NCBI GenBank assembly: GCA_030429725.1
Contig: JAUIEX010000005.1
Span: forward strand, 1 to 59,437
DNA from: Alphaproteobacteria bacterium
Lineage (GTDB): Bacteria > Pseudomonadota > Alphaproteobacteria > Rickettsiales > UBA8987
DNA: 59,437 nt
Direction of reading: 5' to 3'
The notes under the pieces were generated by a model. That model saw only the letters and a program-made list of their open reading frames with translations, made no database searches and had not been told where the DNA came from. How positions within the stretch are numbered: the first letter of the stretch is position 1; the number at the start of each line of letters is the position of its first letter. The translations under genes and the position numbers were made by a program. Below are positions 1-7,909 of the stretch, piece by piece.

Positions 1-121
1 CAGCGATGGCTTGGAAGATGGAAGGTGCCGCCACGCCCAACCCCACACCAGCGGCGATGCAAAGCGCCACCCATAGGGAAAGATAACGTTCAAAAAAACC
101 TAAAGGAGATTGTTCAGTCAT
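1..121 (-). CDS. acr3: ACR3-family arsenite efflux permease, N-terminal fragment
   Basis: Only the first 40 codons lie in the window; the gene runs off the left edge. The visible N-terminus ([16 protein letters not shown], then a hydrophobic segment rich in Ala, Gly and Val) is typical of ACR3/Bile-acid-sodium-symporter arsenite exporters, which expel As(III) across the inner membrane using the proton-motive force. Its ATG overlaps the arsC TGA by the ATGA arrangement, so it is the third gene of an arsR-arsC-acr3 operon and probably translationally coupled. A bacterial ArsB is less likely because the [14 protein letters not shown] stretch is an ACR3 signature. Identification rests on the N-terminus alone. 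Confidence 0.8.
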   Translation of the reverse strand, partial: MTEQSPLGFFERYLSLWVALCIAAGVGLGVAAPSIFQAIA

Positions 122-528
122 AGTAATTCGTTTTCGATTCGTTGTTTTAATAAATTAAAGGCTTCATCAAAGGCGGCATTGATCTCTTCTTCTGTGCCGG
201 TGGCTTTGGCAGGGTCTGGTGTACTCCAATGCAGCTTTTCATGTTTACCAATAAATGCGGGGCAACTTTCAGCAGTGGCGGCATCGCAGACGGTGATAAC
301 CAGATCGAAATGCTGGCCGGTAAATTCGTCCCATGACTTGCTGGTTGGATTAGTCACGCCAATGCCATGCCTTTTCAGCGTTTCGATGGATTTAGGATGC
401 ACATAACCGGCGGGATTGCTTCCGGCACTGACTGCTTCATAACGTCCTGCGCCGAGTGAGTTAATCAGTGCTTCGGCCATGATGGAGCGGCAGCTATTGC
501 CTGTACAGAGAACAAGGATTCGTTTCAT
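118..528 (-). CDS. arsC: Arsenate reductase, thioredoxin-coupled LMW-phosphatase type
   Basis: 136 aa. Reduces As(V) to As(III), which the downstream ACR3 pump exports. The low-molecular-weight phosphatase P-loop CTGNSCRS is at residues 8-15 (C8-X5-R14). Two further cysteines, C81 and C89 in [11 protein letters not shown], sit where the redox triad of Staphylococcus-type ArsC lies (C10/C82/C89), so the thioredoxin-linked class fits better than the glutaredoxin-linked class. The start at 528 is chosen because its ATG overlaps the arsR TGA (ATGA); an ATG three codons upstream would extend into arsR. Cytoplasmic. Second gene of the arsenic operon. Confidence 0.93.
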   Translation of the reverse strand: MKRILVLCTGNSCRSIMAEALINSLGAGRYEAVSAGSNPAGYVHPKSIETLKRHGIGVTNPTSKSWDEFTGQHFDLVITVCDAATAESCPAFIGKHEKLHWSTPDPAKATGTEEEINAAFDEAFNLLKQRIENELL

Positions 529-860
529 CAGCAGCACTCATTTTGTGTTGTTTTGCAAGAAGACTTCTCACCTTCTTCATTGATGCAGCAGTTTTCACGC
601 AGATAGGAGATCAGCTCTTCGATGGATGCGACATTGGCCGCATAGATCATGGAACGCCCATCTTTACGGGCAGAGATCAACCCTGCCTGCGTAAGGTGAG
701 ACAAATGAAAGGACAGCGTGTTATGCGGAATGCCCAGACGATCACTGATCGTTCCGGCAGCCGTACCGCTGCTTCCATATTCAATAAGAATTTTGAACAC
801 CTTTAGCCGTGTTTCCTGTGAAAGCGCAGTGAAGGCGTTGATTGCATGTTCTAGCTTCAT
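528..860 (-). CDS. arsR: ArsR-family arsenic-responsive repressor
   Basis: 110 aa winged-helix repressor. The recognition region is around residues 36-66 (TISDRLGIPHNTLSFHLSHLTQAGLI). The canonical CVC motif in the recognition helix is absent. Instead the C-terminus carries C91, C92, C102, C109 and C110, a layout like the Acidithiobacillus ferrooxidans-type ArsR where three C-terminal cysteines bind As(III). It should repress its own operon (arsR-arsC-acr3) until arsenite binds. It overlaps arsC by 4 bp. The start codon lies only 6-7 bp from a good -10 box, so the mRNA is probably leaderless and no Shine-Dalgarno is visible. Confidence 0.93.
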   Translation of the reverse strand: MKLEHAINAFTALSQETRLKVFKILIEYGSSGTAAGTISDRLGIPHNTLSFHLSHLTQAGLISARKDGRSMIYAANVASIEELISYLRENCCINEEGEKSSCKTTQNECC

Positions 861-862
861 AT

Positions 863-912
863 GTCGATAATAGTGGACGCATTAGATTCGTCAATAGTTA
901 TGGACGTATTTA
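863..912 (-). promoter_or_regulatory. ars operon promoter with two direct operator-like repeats
   Basis: On the minus strand, -35 TTGACG (889-894) and -10 TATTAT (867-872) are separated by 16 bp, and the arsR ATG is at 860-858, so transcription would start at or next to the start codon. Two direct copies of a roughly 22-bp sequence, GTCRATA..TRTGGACGYATT read on the plus strand, lie at 863-884 and 890-912 and cover the -10 and -35 boxes. That is a sensible place for ArsR binding. The promoter call is from sequence; the operator role is inference. Confidence 0.6.
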
Positions 913-962
913 TGGTATAGCCTAGTTATCCACAGTTTTAGCTCTCTCTATTATAATTTTAG

Positions 963-1433
963 TTATGGTTCTGGTTTTAGTTCTAGCTCTAGTTTTTCCA
1001 GTGGAGCGCTAATATGTTGGGCCTGGCCATTGGTTCGTCGCCTTGCCCCACCGCCACCGCCGTCTTTCGCTACAGCGTTCGCTTGATTACTTTTCCAGTT
1101 TTCTGCGGTTTTTCTTCCACCCTTACCACCATTTTGCGCGTTGATTGCGCTCTTTTTGATCGCATATTGATAGTCACGTTTCAGGCGTTTTTGTGTGATA
1201 ATGCCTTCGTAAATGAGCAAATAATCACTCAATCGAACCTTGATTTTCTGCCATTTTTTCACCGGAATACGAAGCAATCGTGCGACGTCTTTGTCATTAT
1301 CCGGCAGGTAACCACCTTTTATCCACAGGTGATCCATCAGCAGGCGATAGGCTCCTTGCTCTTCGAGCGTCAACGTACCAGTGTCGGCAATATGCGCGTC
1401 GGGATACCATTGCTGCATCGGAATTTTACCCAT
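963..1433 (-). CDS. DUF1376 domain protein (phage/island replication-associated)
   Basis: About 156 aa. Residues 1-75 match the DUF1376 (YdaU-like) pattern: WYPDAHIADTGTLTLEEQGA, then a YRLLMDHLW..G.LPDND core. Members occur in prophages and integrative elements next to replication genes, but their biochemical role is not established. The tail is basic and Gly/Arg-rich (GGGGGARRR), ending in an acidic LEKLELELKPEP run. The start is set at MGKIPMQQW; an upstream ATG would add 21 residues that overlap the AlpA gene. It overlaps the AlpA gene by 8 bp, so the two are probably co-transcribed. Confidence 0.75.
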   Translation of the reverse strand: MGKIPMQQWYPDAHIADTGTLTLEEQGAYRLLMDHLWIKGGYLPDNDKDVARLLRIPVKKWQKIKVRLSDYLLIYEGIITQKRLKRDYQYAIKKSAINAQNGGKGGRKTAENWKSNQANAVAKDGGGGGARRRTNGQAQHISAPLEKLELELKPEP

Positions 1434-1638
1434 GGTTTTTCTCCTCGATGAGTGCGCGGATATCTTCCACGCGCCATGCGGTGATGCGTGGGCCAAGCTT
1501 GACCGGCTGCGGATAGCGACCTTCCTTCACGCCAGCCCACCAGGTGGATTTTCCAACAGGGAAAACGCGCAGAATAACTGGCAAGCGCACAAAGCCGGTT
1601 TCGGGTAAATGTTTGTGATAGTACATGATGACCTCCAT
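1426..1638 (-). CDS. AlpA-family excisionase/transcriptional regulator
   Basis: 70 aa MerR-like winged-helix protein of the AlpA (phage_AlpA) family. It has RLPVILRVFPVGKSTWWAGV (helix-turn-helix) followed by GRYPQPVKLGPRITAWRVED, the classical AlpA signature. AlpA proteins bind DNA and activate or assist excision of P4-like elements. It lies in the same strand and island as the integrase at 2456-3649, so a role as recombination directionality factor is likely. A purine-rich ribosome-binding site (aatgGAGGtcatc) precedes the start. Confidence 0.87.
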   Translation of the reverse strand: MEVIMYYHKHLPETGFVRLPVILRVFPVGKSTWWAGVKEGRYPQPVKLGPRITAWRVEDIRALIEEKNHG

Positions 1639-1702
1639 TAGGTTTCGTTGGGTTACGAAGCCATCCTGCTAGATGCAGAGGGGTCTGTGTCCGAATTAGC
1701 TT

Positions 1703-2401
1703 TTACTTGACCGAATTCGGTTTGGGGGCTTGGAAATCGTCGGGTAACACCTCAAGTGCTTCCTGTAAATATTTACGGATCGTGTCATCACTCACACGAA
1801 TGCCACGTTCACGAAGTATCTGTTCAAGCTGTTTGGGAACAGGGCTACGAGTGGCGGTTGGATCATAGCCATAGAAATCTACCACCACGCCAAAGAAAAG
1901 ATTGAGCAGGGTGTTCTTCTCACGTGTAAGAGCAATATGACTTTTGTCTTTAGATTTGACGGCTTTCGCTGGAGCGTTCTGATTATCCGCCGCAGCTGCA
2001 GGCACCAACTTGGCCAGTGCTTCAGGAAAATTCAGATCACGCCCTTTTGCCCACGCAACATATACAGCAGGTTTTGCCGGATCAGTCAATTCACCCGCTT
2101 GCACGGCACGTTTAATATGCTCCTGCACGTAGTGATAATGCTCCACCTTTGGGTCTTTTTCCAGCAGACCTTTGCCAACAGCTGGATCAATAAATTGTTT
2201 TGGGTTGCGGTTTAATGTAAGAGCTGTGGCTTCTTCCAACGTCCAGCGTGAAAGGTTTGCCCAGAATTTCAATGTAGGTTGCGTTGTTTCACCACAAAAA
2301 TCCTCACGAGCACCCCAATAGGCAACCGCCTCAAAGCGACGATTCACTTCGCGGGCATCTTCCGGATTATATTCTTCTATCTGTTCTTGTTCGGACGTCA
2401 T
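1703..2401 (-). CDS. Island protein of unknown function
   Basis: About 232 aa. I do not recognise a named domain. It is soluble, has no signal peptide, and opens with an acidic N-terminus (EQEQIEEYNPEDAREVNRR). The middle (FWANLSRWTLEEATALTLNRNPK) and C-terminus (QLEQILRERGIRVSDDTIRKYLQEALE) look helical; the last part resembles a helix-turn-helix. Proteins with the WTLEEAxALxLxRNP motif are common beside AlpA and integrase genes in proteobacterial islands. ATG 2401 is used; GTG 2422 is an in-frame alternative and neither has a clear Shine-Dalgarno. Located between AlpA and the integrase, same strand. Confidence 0.7.
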   Translation of the reverse strand: MTSEQEQIEEYNPEDAREVNRRFEAVAYWGAREDFCGETTQPTLKFWANLSRWTLEEATALTLNRNPKQFIDPAVGKGLLEKDPKVEHYHYVQEHIKRAVQAGELTDPAKPAVYVAWAKGRDLNFPEALAKLVPAAAADNQNAPAKAVKSKDKSHIALTREKNTLLNLFFGVVVDFYGYDPTATRSPVPKQLEQILRERGIRVSDDTIRKYLQEALEVLPDDFQAPKPNSVK

Positions 2402-2455
2402 AGGACTAGCATAGACATGCACGCCATAGTTGAAAAGATTTTATGTGTTCGGACG

Positions 2456-3649
2456 TTAGAGCCCAATCTTTTCAAGGTAGTCACCCCACCATTGCATCAT
2501 CACGTGGCGGTCTTGCAGGAAATCGGCGTGGTTATAAGCGGCGCGAATCTGATCACGCTCGCAATGCGCCAGCTGGCGTTCGATATGATCGGGCGGGAAT
2601 CCGTTTTCATTCAGGATGGTTGATGCGGTGGCGCGGAAACCGTGCGCGGTGGTGATGCCTTTATAGCCCATCTTGTCGATAGCTTTGAGGAAGGTATTTT
2701 CGCTCATCACCTTACGCGGGCTTTGCTGGCTGGGGAAGAGGTTTCCGCCGTAGCTGTTGCCGGTGATGTCGTGAATCTGTTTAAGCAGGGCAAGGCTCTG
2801 CGTGCAGAGCGGCACAATGTGCGGCGATTTCATTTTCATGCGCTCGGCTGGGATACGCCATTCTTTCTTATCCCAGTTGATCTCGTTCCACAGCGCACCT
2901 CGAATCTCGCCGGAGCGGACGAATGTCAGGATCAGCAGCTTGAATGCCAGTTTGGTGAGTACATTGCCGTTATAATCCGTATCGTACTTATCCAGCTCCT
3001 TGAGGAAAACGGGTAATTGCTTTTCAGAGAGGTGCGCGAAGTTTTTGCTTTTAACCGGGCGGAGTGCGCCTCTGAGGTCAGCAGTAATATTGTGCGTCGC
3101 TCTACCGGTCGCAATGGCATAGCGGAAAATCTGGCCACAGGTTTGTAGCATACGATGCGCCAGCTCGTGCTTGCCCTCATTCTCAATGGGATAAATGGCA
3201 GCCAGCAGTTCTGGCGGAGTGATGTCTTTAATTGGGCGTGCGCCGATGGCAGGGAACATATGTGCTTCCAGTCGCCTCAGGATATTCTCCGCATGTTTTG
3301 GTTGCCAGGCATGCTGGCGGTTTTGATGCCACTCCCGCGCTAATGCCTCAAAATTATTCTCGTAATCTTTTATGCGCTCCAGCTTCTCCACCTTTTTCTT
3401 TTCATTAGGGTCGATACCTTGCTCTAATAATTTTCTGGCAGCGTAGCGTTTCTCACGCGCCTCTGCCAAACCCACATCCGGATACACACCAAATGCCATG
3501 CGCTTTTCTTTTCCCATATAGCGGTATTTCAAGCGCCAGTAGGTTCCGCCGCTGGGCGTGACTTCAAAATACAGGCCTCCACCATCAAACATACGGTAGA
3601 TTTTATCTCGTGGCTTGGCATTTTCTATGGCTTTTGCTGTCAGTTTCAT
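2456..3649 (-). CDS. Tyrosine recombinase, P4-type integrase
   Basis: 397 aa. The N-terminal DUF4102 arm-type DNA-binding domain (residues 1-90, GGGLYFEVTPSGGTYWRLKY) is followed by a SAM-like core-binding domain (100-200) and a catalytic domain. Catalytic residues are visible: R245 in FVRSGEIRG, H336 and R339 in HGFR, H362, and nucleophile Y372 in AAYNHADF. It is complete and apparently intact. It would integrate and excise the island at the adjacent tRNA-Glu, whose 3' end faces the gene 600 bp away. Overlaps the stand-alone DUF4102 gene upstream by 4 bp (ATGA). Confidence 0.95.
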   Translation of the reverse strand: MKLTAKAIENAKPRDKIYRMFDGGGLYFEVTPSGGTYWRLKYRYMGKEKRMAFGVYPDVGLAEAREKRYAARKLLEQGIDPNEKKKVEKLERIKDYENNFEALAREWHQNRQHAWQPKHAENILRRLEAHMFPAIGARPIKDITPPELLAAIYPIENEGKHELAHRMLQTCGQIFRYAIATGRATHNITADLRGALRPVKSKNFAHLSEKQLPVFLKELDKYDTDYNGNVLTKLAFKLLILTFVRSGEIRGALWNEINWDKKEWRIPAERMKMKSPHIVPLCTQSLALLKQIHDITGNSYGGNLFPSQQSPRKVMSENTFLKAIDKMGYKGITTAHGFRATASTILNENGFPPDHIERQLAHCERDQIRAAYNHADFLQDRHVMMQWWGDYLEKIGL

Positions 3650-4098
3650 ATGGCCTCCTTCGCAAGTGAGGTGGCCAGAAATGCTTTTAACGCTCTTGCC
3701 TGGTCAGGCGTCAGGGAAATAATACTCTGCGGCGTTTCAATGATGAGTAGGCCATCCTTATTAATATCCATCCGAAATTGCGATGTGAATTTTTTCGGCT
3801 TCGGCTTGGGTTTATTTTTCTTGGCTTCGTGCTTTAATGCATTGGGATCAATGCCGCTGCGTATCAGCCGCTTGGCTTCATCCCGCAGTTTGATGGCTTC
3901 TTTCAGGCTGACTTTGGGAAATACGCCCATCGAGTAAGTATTCTGCCTTCCGGCCATGCGATATTTCATTCGCCAATATTTCCCACCGGCTGGGGAAACA
4001 AGTACATGAAGGCCTTGGCCAGCAAGTAGGCGATAGGGTTTTGCCTTCGGCTGGGCGTTTGCGATCTCTTCTTCCGTTATGTTATCGTGGGGAAACAT
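3646..4098 (-). CDS. Stand-alone DUF4102 (integrase arm-binding domain) protein
   Basis: 150 aa. Residues 10-85 (AQPKAKPYRLLAGQGLHVLV then GGKYWRMKYRMAGR, MGVFPKVSLKEAIKLRDEAK) are a DUF4102 domain, the same fold as the N-terminus of the following integrase. The catalytic domain is absent: after a lysine/proline hinge (KKNKPKPKPKKF) there is a short unrelated C-terminal domain ending in TPDQARALKAFLATSLAKEAI. The reading frame is clean and coupled to the integrase by a 4-bp overlap, so it does not look like simple decay. It could compete for, or bridge, arm-type att sites. The function is inferred. Confidence 0.78.
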   Translation of the reverse strand: MFPHDNITEEEIANAQPKAKPYRLLAGQGLHVLVSPAGGKYWRMKYRMAGRQNTYSMGVFPKVSLKEAIKLRDEAKRLIRSGIDPNALKHEAKKNKPKPKPKKFTSQFRMDINKDGLLIIETPQSIISLTPDQARALKAFLATSLAKEAI

Positions 4099-4192
4099 TT
4101 GTACCTCACCGTTATTATTTCCCTTTTTGTTTCCCCAAACCCGCTGGATTTGGTTAGACGCAAGTGGATGTTATTGAGATGAGATTACGATT

Positions 4193-4218
4193 AAACCCTA
4201 GAAAAATCAAGGGTTTTT
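4193..4218. terminator. Small hairpin between the island and tRNA-Glu
   Basis: AAACCCT at 4193-4199 pairs with AGGGTTT at 4210-4216, and a T-run follows on the plus strand (A-run on the other). It lies 35 bp downstream of the tRNA-Glu 3' end, so it may end that transcript or belong to the integrase arm region. Stem of only 7 bp. Confidence 0.35.
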
Positions 4219-4250
4219 GGACTTATTCGGATGTGTTTGGAAAGTAGTCT

Positions 4251-4325
4251 TGGTGACCCCTACGGGATTCGAACCCGTGTTGCCGCCGTGAAAGGGCGAT
4301 GTCCTAACCGCTAGACGAAGGGGCC
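4251..4325 (-). tRNA. tRNA-Glu (TTC)
   Basis: Complete cloverleaf on the minus strand: acceptor GGCCCCT paired with AGGGGTC, anticodon loop CTTTCAC giving anticodon TTC, T-loop TTCGAAT, and an encoded CCA at 4253-4251. Its 3' end faces the integrase-bearing island, the usual geometry for a tRNA attachment site. I do not see a second copy of the tRNA 3' end in the window, so the other att junction would be left of position 1. Confidence 0.97.
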
Positions 4326-4441
4326 ATTCAGCGAGAGAAGCAGGGGAATAGCAAAAAAAGATCTTCAGGTCAAAGCAAAAGGCGACGGGAAAATGCCAGC
4401 CGCAGTAATGTGCCTAAGGCGCGGCGTGCCGCCGTTTAAAA

Positions 4442-4771
4442 TTACCCGGCAGTGTAGCCGGTGCTGCTATCCTGTTTCAGGAAATATTTACGGCAGTGAT
4501 CATAGGAATCCTTCCAGCCCTGATAATAGGTATCATCCTGTGCCAGCCGCCAATCCTGCGTGAAAAGCCGCCTGTATTTATAGACATTATCCGCCGATGA
4601 GGCAGCGCCCGTCTGGCAGCCATCTTTCCAACCCATCAGGTAATAAGGTGGGTAATCGCCCGGCGTGGGAGGCTGATAGAAAATACCGGCCTTCTGCGCG
4701 TGGCCGGACATACCCAGCGCCCAGCAACCCTGCAATAATAACGCCAGAAAGAGGAGGATAATCAGGCGCAT
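4442..4771 (-). CDS. Small lipoprotein with GW-DGC repeat motif
   Basis: 109 aa. It has a signal peptide with lipobox LLLQGC (Cys16), then a mature domain with GWKDGCQTGAASS and, 40 residues on, YYQGWKDSYDHCRKYF. The paired W-K-D...C motifs recur in the gene immediately upstream, so these are tandem paralogues; the overall fold is unknown. Probably anchored in the outer or inner membrane facing the periplasm. Its ATG overlaps the upstream paralogue's TGA (ATGA), implying coupled translation. No homologue of known function comes to mind. Confidence 0.75.
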   Translation of the reverse strand: MRLIILLFLALLLQGCWALGMSGHAQKAGIFYQPPTPGDYPPYYLMGWKDGCQTGAASSADNVYKYRRLFTQDWRLAQDDTYYQGWKDSYDHCRKYFLKQDSSTGYTAG

Positions 4772-5181
4772 CAGCTATGGTGCTTCATTAAAGTGAGCAT
4801 GGTGAAGGCGCAATAATCATAGGCATCCTGCCACACGCGCCAATACATCTTATTAAACTGCAATTCCTCATCCACATTATATTTATAAAAGCGGAATTCC
4901 GGGCGCACCAGCTCATTGGTGGAGGAAAGGCCGCTGCGGCAGCCGTCATTCCAGCCTTGCTGATAAACGGCGGGCCCTTCCGGCGGTTGCAGCGGAAAGC
5001 TGATGGGAACCGGCTTGGCCACCGGCTCCAGCGGTTTTAGAAATGTCCGGCAGCCACCCAGTGACGTGACGCAGAATGCAGCGATAATACAAAGCGCGAT
5101 GGAACTGATGCGCGCCACGCATGTGAGACTGCGGCATTTATGCCATAGATTCGTGCCAAACGCGATGTTTCGTTGCATCAT
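4771..5181 (-). CDS. Lipoprotein paralogue with GW-DGC motif
   Basis: Up to 136 aa. The mature part contains QQGWNDGCRSGLSSTNELV and later WRVWQDAYDYCAF, the same spacing of W-D...C motifs as the downstream neighbour. A lipobox (SLGGC) follows a hydrophobic stretch IALCIIAAFCVT. The ATG start gives an unusually long n-region of about 28 residues; an in-frame GTG beginning VARISSIALC would give a normal lipoprotein signal peptide, so the true start may be internal. Function unknown. The pair is isolated between the tRNA-Glu island and the ispG block. Confidence 0.65.
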   Translation of the reverse strand: MMQRNIAFGTNLWHKCRSLTCVARISSIALCIIAAFCVTSLGGCRTFLKPLEPVAKPVPISFPLQPPEGPAVYQQGWNDGCRSGLSSTNELVRPEFRFYKYNVDEELQFNKMYWRVWQDAYDYCAFTMLTLMKHHS

Positions 5182-5368
5182 AATGCGCGGCTTTACTGCC
5201 TTCTGAAATCGGCGTCAAGCATGAAAAATTTTAGCAAAAAAGATAAAATTTAGTTTTATTTTTATAGAAATGAATTAAAATGATACATATATAAGTAACT
5301 GTTATGCATGTATTTATATAAAATATGTGGCTATATACTTCCATAGTTGCAGAAATGTGCATTTCTGG

Positions 5369-5403
5369 TTGACGGAGGTTATGCGGCCGCGTATAACCGC
5401 CTC
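5369..5403 (+). promoter_or_regulatory. Promoter with overlapping palindrome before the small secreted protein
   Basis: TTGACG (5369-5374) and TATAAC (5392-5397) are spaced by 17 bp, a near-consensus sigma-70 promoter. GGTTAT (5378-5383) and ATAACC (5393-5398) form an inverted repeat around the palindrome GCGGCCGC, so an operator appears to overlap the -10. It lies at the end of a 200-bp AT-rich stretch (5182-5368) in which I see no gene. Confidence 0.6.
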
Positions 5404-5430
5404 AAGTAAGTCACAAATTGGAGCAATAAG

Positions 5431-5742
5431 ATGCGTCATTTTTTCTTTATCTTCGCTGCCGCCCTGGTGCTGGTTTCTTTCAGCAGCCGCGCGGAAACTT
5501 CCAGCTTCATGAACCCAAGCCAATTTGCCTATTTCAATAACAATATCAGCTCCGGCGCAGTGGACAAGGCAACGATTGAGCGTTTGCTGCAACGCCGCTC
5601 CGCGCTGGATATGCGCATGCAACCGCGCCAGCAGCTTGCACCCGCACCGCGCCCTCAACCGCAAATTCAGGCTTATAACCGCGTTCCGGTTGCGCCTGCT
5701 GCGCCGGTTTACAGCTTGTCACAGACTGCCGTCGGCTGGTAG
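5431..5742 (+). CDS. Small secreted protein, unknown
   Basis: 103 aa. A Sec signal peptide (MRHFFFIFAAALVLVSFSSRAE, cut after SRA) is followed by a mature region with an asparagine-rich FAYFNNNISSG segment, a short helical stretch (VDKATIERLLQRRSALDMRM) and a Pro/Ala/Gln-rich tail (PAPRPQPQIQ). I do not recognise a family. The strong promoter with overlapping palindrome 30 bp upstream suggests a regulated monocistronic gene. A GGAG ribosome-binding site precedes the ATG. It converges on ispG with a 44-bp gap. Confidence 0.72.
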   Translation: MRHFFFIFAAALVLVSFSSRAETSSFMNPSQFAYFNNNISSGAVDKATIERLLQRRSALDMRMQPRQQLAPAPRPQPQIQAYNRVPVAPAAPVYSLSQTAVGW

Positions 5743-5786
5743 TTTTTTTCTGAATTGAATTCAGGCGCCGTGATTGCCGCGCCTTT

Positions 5787-6998
5787 CTAGCTTCCGTAGC
5801 GTTCTTCAACGTAACGTGTGACCATATCCGTAAATTCTTCGGCAATGTTATCGCCGCGCAACGTTGTAACCTTCTTGCCATCAACAAAAACGGGCGCTGC
5901 CGGGCTTTCCCCGGTGCCGGGAAGGGAGATGCCGATATTGGCATGTTTGCTTTCCCCCGGACCATTGACGATGCAGCCCATCACCGCCACTTCCATTGCC
6001 TCCACGCCGGGGTAATGGCGGCTCCAGACCGGCATATTTTTGCGCAGATAGCCTTCAATATGCTCCGCCAGTTCCTGAAAGAAAATACTGGTGGTGCGGC
6101 CACAGCCGGGGCAGGCCGTAACTTGTGGTGTAAACGAACGGAAACCCATAGTTTGCAGCAATTCCTGTGCCACAATCACCTCCCGCAAACGCCCTTCGCC
6201 GGGGGCTGGGGTAAGGGAAATGCGGATCGTATCACCCAAGCCCTGCTGAAGCAGAATGGCCAGTGCCGCGCTGGAAGCCACCACGCCCTTATCGCCCATG
6301 CCGGCCTCGGTTAAGCCCAGATGGAGCGGGTAATTGCAGCGCTGCGCCAGCGCCTGATAGGCCAGCACCAATGGCTGCAGACGGCTGATCTTGCAGGAAA
6401 GAATGATTTTATCTGCTGCCATGCCCTGTTTTTCCGCCGCCTGTGCACTGATGAGCGCGGATTGGATCAGCGCCTCACGCATCACTGCCTCAGCCTCTTC
6501 CGGTTTGGGTTTACGGGCATTTTCATCCATAAGTGTGGTCAGCAGCTCCTGATCCAGACTGCCCCAGTTCACCCCAATCCGCACCGGCTTATCATACTGC
6601 ATGGCGATGCTGATAATTTCTGAGAATTGCTTGTCTTTCTTCTTCCCGAACCCCACATTGCCGGGATTGATCCGGTATTTTGCCAAAGCCGCCGCGCAAT
6701 CCGGATATTCCGCCAACAGACGATGGCCGTTATAGTGAAAATCACCAATCAGCGGCACATCACAACCCAGATCGTGCAAGCGCTGCTTGATTTCCGCCAC
6801 GGCAGCGGCGGCTTTTTCATTATTCACCGTCAGCCGCACCATTTCAGAACCAACATCCGCCAGCTCCTTCACCTGCGCCACGGTGGCTTCAATATCCGCC
6901 GTGTCGGTATTGGTCATGGATTGCACGCGAACGGGCGCGTCACTGCCAACCAATACGCCTCCCACATTCACCTGCGTGGTTTTTCGCCGGGTTATCAT
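5787..6998 (-). CDS. ispG: 4-hydroxy-3-methylbut-2-en-1-yl diphosphate synthase
   Basis: 403 aa; converts MEcPP to HMBPP in the MEP isoprenoid pathway. The bacterial single-TIM-barrel form has [13 protein letters not shown] near the N-terminus and the [4Fe-4S] ligands C296 and C299 (TACPGCGRT) and C342 ([12 protein letters not shown]). Length and motifs are complete. It is downstream of a RodZ-like gene with a 14-bp gap, an arrangement also seen in gammaproteobacteria. It is probably the last gene of an operon running pssA, rodZ-like, ispG. Confidence 0.97.
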   Translation of the reverse strand: MITRRKTTQVNVGGVLVGSDAPVRVQSMTNTDTADIEATVAQVKELADVGSEMVRLTVNNEKAAAAVAEIKQRLHDLGCDVPLIGDFHYNGHRLLAEYPDCAAALAKYRINPGNVGFGKKKDKQFSEIISIAMQYDKPVRIGVNWGSLDQELLTTLMDENARKPKPEEAEAVMREALIQSALISAQAAEKQGMAADKIILSCKISRLQPLVLAYQALAQRCNYPLHLGLTEAGMGDKGVVASSAALAILLQQGLGDTIRISLTPAPGEGRLREVIVAQELLQTMGFRSFTPQVTACPGCGRTTSIFFQELAEHIEGYLRKNMPVWSRHYPGVEAMEVAVMGCIVNGPGESKHANIGISLPGTGESPAAPVFVDGKKVTTLRGDNIAEEFTDMVTRYVEERYGS

Positions 6999-7012
6999 CC
7001 GATTAACAAAGC

Positions 7013-7909
7013 CTAAATCGTATTGCTATCTGCAACCTTCTCGGTCTCTAACGGAAGAAGGTTGGTCAGTGCCAGCAAATCCCACACCCGGAACGTTACC
7101 CCTGCCAGCGTGGGCTGTTCCGGCAAGCGGAACGCCACCCCATTAATATAGAGGGAGATGGTCTGATCACCATAGAGAGTCAGGCTGCCTTTCGGGCGCA
7201 GCCGGTCAATCGGCACAAACACCACCTGCTCACTGCGCATGGTGCTTTGCAGCAATGTCAGTCCGGTATCATCTTTCAGAATCACCTGCTGGGGTTTTGG
7301 GCTGCGAATGGCCAGCTCAATGGCATGATCCTGCTGCATCCATGCCAGCGGCTTGATGTGGGTGTTATCTTCCTTTGTTTTGACCGTAACATCATCACTG
7401 CGCGATGCCGGCGCAGGCGAAACAAGCTTTGGTGTTGTTTCACTTGCCCCGTCCTGCATAAAGGCGAGTTTATTTTGCTGAAAAACTAACACCACCAACA
7501 CTGCCAGCACCACGCCGCCAACCACATAAAGCCGCCCGGCAGCGCGCCGCGCCGGCTTTACCATTGGAGCATTGCTGGTCAGTATCGGCGAAACCTTGCT
7601 CTTTGCGCCAAACAACCGCGCCGCTGCTGCGGAAACGTCAATGCCCAGAGTTTCGGCATAGTTGATATAATAAGCCTTGGCATACACATCCCCCGGCAAA
7701 TCCTGTACCTCGCCCTTTTCCAGCGCTAGCAAATAACGCTCACGGATGCTGGTAATCTCATTAATCTGCGCAATGGTTTTTCCCTGCGCTTCCCGCGCCT
7801 GACGCAAATAATCCCCCAACTCCGACGGGTTGGTTAACTGCGCCAATGCCAGCGGCTCATCCGATGGCGTTGCCTCATTTGTTTCCGGTAGTGCTGAAAC
7901 CTCCATCAT
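7013..7909 (-). CDS. rodZ: RodZ-like membrane HTH protein
   Basis: 298 aa. The N-terminal Cro/C1-type helix-turn-helix is at about residues 30-95 ([20 protein letters not shown] ... [10 protein letters not shown] ... [17 protein letters not shown]). A basic linker (KPARRAAGR), one transmembrane helix ([17 protein letters not shown]) and a periplasmic beta domain of the DUF4115 type follow. RodZ links MreB to the cell-wall elongation complex. mreC and mreD are in this window at 14.9-16.3 kb, but mreB is not adjacent. Start TAATG overlaps the pssA stop, so translation is coupled. ispG follows. Confidence 0.85.
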   Translation of the reverse strand: MMEVSALPETNEATPSDEPLALAQLTNPSELGDYLRQAREAQGKTIAQINEITSIRERYLLALEKGEVQDLPGDVYAKAYYINYAETLGIDVSAAAARLFGAKSKVSPILTSNAPMVKPARRAAGRLYVVGGVVLAVLVVLVFQQNKLAFMQDGASETTPKLVSPAPASRSDDVTVKTKEDNTHIKPLAWMQQDHAIELAIRSPKPQQVILKDDTGLTLLQSTMRSEQVVFVPIDRLRPKGSLTLYGDQTISLYINGVAFRLPEQPTLAGVTFRVWDLLALTNLLPLETEKVADSNTI

